This document shows positions 60,124 through 64,000 of a stretch of 64,000 nucleotides of DNA, one piece after another. Position 1 is the first letter of the stretch; every line of letters begins with the position of its first letter. This DNA comes from Mesobacillus selenatarsenatis SF-1 (lineage in GTDB: Bacteria > Bacillota > Bacilli > Bacillales > Cytobacillaceae), in the NCBI RefSeq assembly GCF_000813125.1, contig NZ_BASE01000083.1, forward strand, positions 1 through 64,000, given 5' to 3'. The translations under genes were made by a program, and so were the position numbers. The notes under the pieces were generated by a model that ran no database searches, had not been told where the DNA came from, and saw nothing but the letters and a program-made list of their open reading frames with translations.

Positions 60124-60294
60124 ATGTTTTATCAAGATTATCAAATAATGGCACAGTTAAAACAACAGGAAGTTGAGAGGAAAGCTAGACACGCGTGGAA
60201 GTTCGTTGAACAGCCGGAAACGAAGAGATTCCCTTGGCCAGCTCGCACTCAAAAACAGCAGCCTAAATGCTGCACAGTTCCAGCTAACGCTTAA
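60124..60294 (+). CDS. Small basic protein with C-terminal CC pair
   Basis: 56 residues from ATG 60124 with GGAGAGG six bases upstream. The N-terminus is aromatic/Gln-rich (MFYQDYQIMAQLKQQ), the middle is basic, and the C-terminus has QPKCCTVPANA. No membrane segment is present. Two ArsR-type boxes precede it and an ArsP-like permease gene starts 26 bp later. The vicinal cysteines suggest As(III) binding, perhaps delivery to the permease. I know no named family. Confidence 0.75.
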   Translation: MFYQDYQIMAQLKQQEVERKARHAWKFVEQPETKRFPWPARTQKQQPKCCTVPANA

Positions 60295-60320
60295 ATAATT
60301 GAGGAAGAAGGTAGAGGAAA

Positions 60321-61184
60321 ATGATTGAATTTCTAAAAAGCTTTTTATGGATAGCCCTTGAATTGACGGTGCTTTTTATCGGGATTTCCTTCGCGATCAG
60401 CCTGCTACAGGGATACATTCCATATGAAAAAATCGAAAAGAAACTGACAGGACGCAATAAAGTACTTGCCAGCTTTGCGGCCATCCTGTTCGCGTTTATC
60501 ACACCCTTTTGCTCCTGCTCCACAATTCCAGTAGTCGTCAATATGCTGAAAAAGAAAATCCCGTTTTCAATCGTTATGGTTTTCCTCTTCGCTTCTCCGG
60601 TGCTGGACCCAACGATTTTAACGATCATGGGTGTCGTCATGGGCTGGAAGGTTACCATCATTTACACAGTCATTACGAGTGTCTTCTCTATCGCAATTGG
60701 TTTTACCCTTGATAAGCTGGGATTTCAGCGTTACGTCAAAAATGTCATCATGTCTGGCTATGAAGAAAAGAACCAGAAGTTCAATTGGAGATTTGCTTTA
60801 GACGAAACCTGGTCGCTGATGAAAAGTGTCTATCCTTACCTGATCATCGGTGCGGCAATCGGTGCGGTCATCCACGGACTTGTTCCAACTGAAATCATTA
60901 CGAAATGGTTCGGGCATGATGCATGGTGGCTGATTCCAGTAGCAGCAATAGCTGGAATTCCATTATATATCCGGCTATCCAGCATGATTCCGATTTCGCA
61001 AATGCTGATTTTAAAAGGAATGGCCCTTGGCCCTGTAATGGCGATGATGATCAGTTCAGCCGGTGCCAGCTTGCCTGAAGTCATCCTGCTGAAGTCGATT
61101 TTCAAAAAGCAGCTTGTGATTGCCTTCATCGCTTCTGTTATCACGATGTCCACTGTCTCTGGGTTTGTGTTCTACTTTGTTTAA
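60321..61184 (+). CDS. ArsP/YraQ-type permease (second copy)
   Basis: 287 residues with eight hydrophobic segments and the DUF318 motif ITPFCSCSTIPVVVNML. It is smaller than, and clearly a different branch from, the permease at 47925 (PFCSCSTVP). Being inside an ArsR-controlled unit with CC microproteins, it probably exports arsenite or an organoarsenical. AGGAAGAAGG precedes ATG 60321. Confidence 0.88.
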   Translation: MIEFLKSFLWIALELTVLFIGISFAISLLQGYIPYEKIEKKLTGRNKVLASFAAILFAFITPFCSCSTIPVVVNMLKKKIPFSIVMVFLFASPVLDPTILTIMGVVMGWKVTIIYTVITSVFSIAIGFTLDKLGFQRYVKNVIMSGYEEKNQKFNWRFALDETWSLMKSVYPYLIIGAAIGAVIHGLVPTEIITKWFGHDAWWLIPVAAIAGIPLYIRLSSMIPISQMLILKGMALGPVMAMMISSAGASLPEVILLKSIFKKQLVIAFIASVITMSTVSGFVFYFV

Positions 61185-61187
61185 TAA

Positions 61188-61203
61188 ATCAAATTTTCTT
61201 GAT
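61188..61203. promoter_or_regulatory. ArsR operator box 5
   Basis: ATCAAATTTTCTTGAT, four bases after the permease stop and immediately before the AAAGGAGG site of the 44-residue CC gene. Confidence 0.78.
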
Positions 61204-61220
61204 GAAAGGAGGTGAAATCA

Positions 61221-61355
61221 ATGGCTAACTTTATCAAAATCCTTATGGGCAGCAACTCAAAGTCTGATTGCTGCAGTGTTGAAATCAAGGAAGTCCAGGA
61301 AACAGAAGAGAAAAACGAAGCAGCTTGCTGCGGAGGCGATACTTCTTGCTGCTAA
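61221..61355 (+). CDS. Cysteine-pair microprotein (44 aa)
   Basis: ATG 61221 follows AAAGGAGGTGA. The 44-residue product has three vicinal pairs: SDCCSVE, AACCGGD and a terminal TSCC. The middle is acidic (EIKEVQETEEKNE). Six thiols in 44 residues suggest a metal or arsenite buffer, sensor or chaperone. It is preceded by operator box 5 and follows an ArsP-like permease. A metallothionein-like or ArsD-like delivery role is inferred, not shown. Confidence 0.75.
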   Translation: MANFIKILMGSNSKSDCCSVEIKEVQETEEKNEAACCGGDTSCC

Positions 61356-61379
61356 TACTTTTACAATAAAAGGAAGACG

Positions 61380-61452
61380 GTGCAATTCTCGTACATTTTC
61401 GTGCAATTAGCATTATTATTTGTGCAATTCTCTTTACTTAACAGTGCAATTG
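61380..61452. repeat. Phased array of GTGCAATT words
   Basis: GTGCAATT starts at 61380, 61401, 61422 and 61444 (intervals 21, 21, 22). Each is followed by about 13 AT-rich bases. It lies between the last arsenic gene and a convergent gene. The word differs from those of the other arrays but the phase is the same. Confidence 0.75.
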
Positions 61453-61534
61453 CAAGCAATCTTCGTGAGATTATTGCTCCTCATTTAGAGAATAATTTTT
61501 CCAGCATATGATTAAAGCAACGTAAAATAACAAA

Positions 61535-61573
61535 AAGGTGGAGCCAGGCATCTGAAATGCCTGATTCCACCTT
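61535..61573. terminator. Terminator of the hemolysin-like gene
   Basis: Stem AAGGTGGA/TCCACCTT with inner CAGGCAT/ATGCCTG. A-rich on the left and TTTTTA on the right, so usable in both directions. Confidence 0.9.
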
Positions 61574-61577
61574 CTTT

Positions 61578-62840
61578 TTATTCTTCCACCTCTAAAACGG
61601 GCATGATTTCTACTTTAATTTTACGAATACGATGGTTTTCTACTTCCTTGACGATGATTCTTAGTGTTTCATATACAAATGTATCACCGTTTACTGGGAT
61701 ACTCTCAAAGGTTTCAAAAATCCAGCCGCCAAGGTTATGATACGATGTCTCTGGCATCGGTACATTGAACAATTCGGCAAAATCATCTAGATCGTAGGCC
61801 GCATCGAACTCATACGTGCTCTCATCGATCTTCGTCATGATGTTGACCTTTTCATCATGCTCATCCCAAATCTCGCCGACCAGCTCTTCAAGGATGTCTT
61901 CTAGCGTAATCAAGCCGCTCGTTCCACCGAATTCATCAACGACGATGGCCATATGGCTCTTCGTCCTTTGCAGTTCAGGCAGCAGGGTCGCGATTTTCAT
62001 CGACTTCACGACGAACATCGGCTGGCGCAGCATCTCACGGACATTTACCTCTTTATTCTGGATCAACTCGGCAAAAAATTCACGTTCGGACAAGAATCCG
62101 ATGATATTATCTATATTGTCTTCATAAACCGGCACTCGTGAAAAACGTTCTTCAATGAAAATCTGCTTGATCTCCTCGAGTGACTGGTTTACTTCGATTG
62201 TAATCATATCCATTCGATGCGTTAAGACTTCACCGACAAGAACATCGTTAAATTCCAGGGAACGGTGCACAAGCTCCCTTTCCTCATTATTAATGACTCC
62301 CTCTTCTTCACTGATGTCCACCATCACCTTGATTTCTTCTTCGGTGACAGACGGCTGATTTTCTCCCTTTGAGAACATCCTCGACACGGACGCCTTCAAC
62401 TTACTGAATACGAAGTTGACGGGGGTAAGGATTTTAATCAGCAGCAACAGAATGGCAGAAATTTTTAACGAATACTCCTCTGCATTTTCCTTAGCCATTG
62501 ACTTCGGCAAAATCTCACCGAAAATCAGGATGAGAATCGTCATGCCAAATGTACTTACGATCAAACCGGTGCTAGCACCGAACAGGTCGACGGCTACTTT
62601 TGACGAGATACTCGCCGCAGCGATATTGACGATGTTGTTTCCTACTAGAATCGTAGATAACGCATCATCGAAGTTCTCGGAAATATGCAAAGCATTCTTG
62701 CTTCCAGCTCGGCCTTCGGACACATAATTCCGCAGCCTGATTTTATTGACGCTGGAAAAAGCGGTTTCTGCCGATGAAAAGAAGGCAGATAAAAGAATTA
62801 AAACACCTAATAAAATGACTAAACCTATGGGAACTTCCAA
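61578..62840 (-). CDS. CNNM/CorC-type membrane protein (hemolysin family)
   Basis: 420 residues. The N-terminal DUF21 domain has three to four membrane segments (residues 5-160; SAFFSSAETAFSSVNKIRL). A CBS pair follows at about 205-320 (LTHRMDMITIEVNQSLEEI, AIVVDEFGGTSGLITLEDILEELVGEI in two parts), and a CorC_HlyC domain ends it. The family is linked to Mg2+ efflux or tolerance; the old 'hemolysin' name is misleading. Monocistronic. Confidence 0.93.
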   Translation of the reverse strand: MEVPIGLVILLGVLILLSAFFSSAETAFSSVNKIRLRNYVSEGRAGSKNALHISENFDDALSTILVGNNIVNIAAASISSKVAVDLFGASTGLIVSTFGMTILILIFGEILPKSMAKENAEEYSLKISAILLLLIKILTPVNFVFSKLKASVSRMFSKGENQPSVTEEEIKVMVDISEEEGVINNEERELVHRSLEFNDVLVGEVLTHRMDMITIEVNQSLEEIKQIFIEERFSRVPVYEDNIDNIIGFLSEREFFAELIQNKEVNVREMLRQPMFVVKSMKIATLLPELQRTKSHMAIVVDEFGGTSGLITLEDILEELVGEIWDEHDEKVNIMTKIDESTYEFDAAYDLDDFAELFNVPMPETSYHNLGGWIFETFESIPVNGDTFVYETLRIIVKEVENHRIRKIKVEIMPVLEVEE

Positions 62841-62971
62841 AAAAATTCACTCTCCGAAAAAAAATTTGTCAGAATATATTTTACTGTTTCGACGGGCATA
62901 AATCAAATACTCTTGCTCATCCTTATGTATGTACGGTTTACCCAGCGATAAGGTTTCATAATCAGGGAAAA

Positions 62972-63514
62972 TTACATTTCCTTTCCTGCCAAATTATTCT
63001 TGTTCATAAACTTCACTTTGGGGATCATTACATAACTAAGATAAGCAAAAGCTGACCCAAGCATTGCGCCAACAGCGATGTCTGCCGGATAATGCACCCC
63101 AGCCCATATCCGTGAAAAACCAACCATCACTGCGAGCAAAATCCATAAATATGTATGCTTTCTTTTAAACAGCCAGAACGTAACCGCCATCGTGAAAAAT
63201 ATAATTGTATGATCGCTTGGAAACGAGTTGTTCACTTCCATGTCTATCAACTGATTGACATCCGCAAGCGTCGCAAATGGCTGGTAATTTGAATAGAACA
63301 TGGCGGCAATCTTCCCGGCCATCTCTGCCAACAAAAGCGCCGCCAGACCGCTTACCACCATCAATCGGTTCCCTGGCTTACGGCTAAACAAGTACACAAG
63401 GACAGCCGCCGCTAAAAGGTAAATCGCATTGTTAGCAATAAAGACCATGGCCGGATTCAAAACCTCGAATTCCTTTCCTGCGTCATTGATGATCCTGAAA
63501 AGCTCAATATTCAT
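62972..63514 (-). CDS. bcrC: PAP2-type undecaprenyl-diphosphatase (BcrC-like)
   Basis: 180 residues with five to six membrane spans and the PAP2 motifs NNSFPSDHTIIFF and SRIWAGVHYPADI. The size and arrangement fit BcrC/YwoA, which recycles undecaprenyl pyrophosphate for cell wall synthesis and gives bacitracin tolerance. Other lipid phosphatases of the family are possible. Monocistronic. Confidence 0.88.
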   Translation of the reverse strand: MNIELFRIINDAGKEFEVLNPAMVFIANNAIYLLAAAVLVYLFSRKPGNRLMVVSGLAALLLAEMAGKIAAMFYSNYQPFATLADVNQLIDMEVNNSFPSDHTIIFFTMAVTFWLFKRKHTYLWILLAVMVGFSRIWAGVHYPADIAVGAMLGSAFAYLSYVMIPKVKFMNKNNLAGKEM

Positions 63515-63580
63515 ATCTTTTAAAACACTCTCCCCCTAACAAATTAATTTGATTATATAATATTTTCCGCCCCTCAAAAT

Positions 63581-63613
63581 AAAAAAATCGAAGGCCACAG
63601 CAGCCTCCGATTT
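63581..63613 (-). terminator. Terminator of the flavodoxin-like gene
   Basis: Stem AAATCGaAGGC/GCCTcCGATTT with one mismatch. The A run on the left gives the minus-strand U tail; it overlaps the last codons before 63614. Confidence 0.85.
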
Positions 63614-64000
63614 TTAGACAGGTAAATATTTATTGTTTCTATTAAAAGTTGCCGCGAATTCGTTGATCGATTCAAAGTCGAGATGCGAAATTTCCTCCAT
63701 CGATCCGCTTACGCTTTTCGCAATGATCTTTTCGAAGAAATTCATCTTTGAAAAAATGAATTCACCTCCGAATAACCCTTTTGCAATTGCCGCTTCCCTC
63801 AGGATGTGCGGAAATGCATTTTCAAACTGAGTGTGTGCTTCCTGCCCTTCCCTCATACAGCAGAGAAACAGGCCGAGATTCTTTCTTTGCAGCACGTCCT
63901 CATGCTCTTTCATGAATTTCTTGATTTTCCCCTGGACGCTGCCGGCATGGATCGATCCGCCAATCATCACCGAATCAAACAGCTCCAAATCTGAATGAAG
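63614..64000 (-). CDS. Flavodoxin-domain protein, HemG-like, truncated by the window edge
   Basis: The C-terminal ~128 residues are present; the frame stays open to base 64000 (…LHSDLELFDSVMIGGSIHAG), so the start lies outside. The IGGSIHAG loop, GLFLCCMREGQ and GGEFIFSKMNFFEKIIAKSV match flavodoxin-like proteins of the menaquinone-dependent protoporphyrinogen IX dehydrogenase (HemG) type, which oxidise protoporphyrinogen in anaerobes. The family name is moderately certain; a general flavodoxin domain is sure. Confidence 0.82.
   Translation of the reverse strand, partial: LHSDLELFDSVMIGGSIHAGSVQGKIKKFMKEHEDVLQRKNLGLFLCCMREGQEAHTQFENAFPHILREAAIAKGLFGGEFIFSKMNFFEKIIAKSVSGSMEEISHLDFESINEFAATFNRNNKYLPV

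Noticed and set aside
42223-61573. The arsenic island as a recent integrative element.
   Set aside because: No integrase, transposase, tRNA or flanking direct repeat was found, so horizontal transfer is possible but not supported by boundaries in this window.

Overview
The window reads as chromosome of an endospore-forming, facultatively anaerobic Bacillaceae. Supporting features are general-stress, Spo0A-like and sigma-B-like signals, a TapA/SipW/TasA matrix operon, immune inhibitor A, an S-box riboswitch, Rex-type boxes in front of lactate dehydrogenase, and strong GGAGG ribosome sites with some TTG/GTG starts. A complete respiratory arsenate reductase locus points to an arsenate-respiring relative of Mesobacillus/Bacillus such as M. 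selenatarsenatis. That species guess is inference. No rRNA, tRNA, insertion sequence, integrase or CRISPR array was seen.

Layout. 0-13 kb is mostly housekeeping: Cys-rich protein, stress protein, S-box-controlled transsulfuration enzyme, HEPN-CBS-like protein, YitT-type membrane protein, amidase, DEAD-box helicase, InhA protease, M20 peptidase. 13.3-17.3 kb holds a putative signalling/RiPP-like cassette on the minus strand: a histidine kinase and an HD-GYP protein with near-identical membrane sensor domains, a 23-residue CWWC peptide translationally coupled to the HD-GYP gene, and a membrane HEXXH protease with a PqqD-like N-terminal domain. A Spo0A-box-like sequence precedes the HD-GYP/peptide unit. 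17.5-22.8 kb has an SCP2 protein, an ABC-2 exporter and a SulP transporter. 22.9-26.7 kb is a biofilm amyloid operon (tapA-sipW-two TasA/CalY paralogs) ending with a TasA-like protein that carries an LPNTA sorting signal. 27-42 kb is general metabolism and regulation: acyl-CoA dehydrogenase with MerR, M23 peptidase, ldh with a PfoR-like membrane protein, asnA, sdaAB/AA, a GGDEF protein, an ECF sigma factor with its regulator, and small genes.

42.2-61.4 kb is an arsenic island. Detoxification genes are arsR-arsB-arsC-arsD-arsA, then a tyrosine/dual-specificity phosphatase and a HesB-like gene. A second unit is arsR-arsP-thioredoxin-like. Respiration genes are arrC-arrA-arrB-arrD-Fe/S protein-tatA. 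Their likely regulation is by a PhnD/AioX-like lipoprotein, a histidine kinase and a NarL-type response regulator. On the plus strand, a third ArsR controls two vicinal-cysteine microproteins and a second ArsP-like permease. The expected flow is menaquinol to ArrC to ArrB to ArrA, which is Tat-exported and matured with ArrD. Arsenite made by respiration or by ArsC is then expelled by ArsB/ArsA, with ArsD as chaperone.

The most novel-looking signals are five. (1) A HesB-like gene with an in-frame TGA at the conserved Cys position, followed by a SECIS-like hairpin, but with a T7-tract frameshift just before it. (2) The peptide/PqqD-M50/HD-GYP/kinase cassette. (3) CC-motif microproteins sharing an ATCAA-N6-TTGAT operator with their ArsR. 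(4) Intergenic arrays of short words phased at 20-22 bp. (5) An LPNTA-anchored TasA-like protein and a TapA gene that seems to start at ATT.
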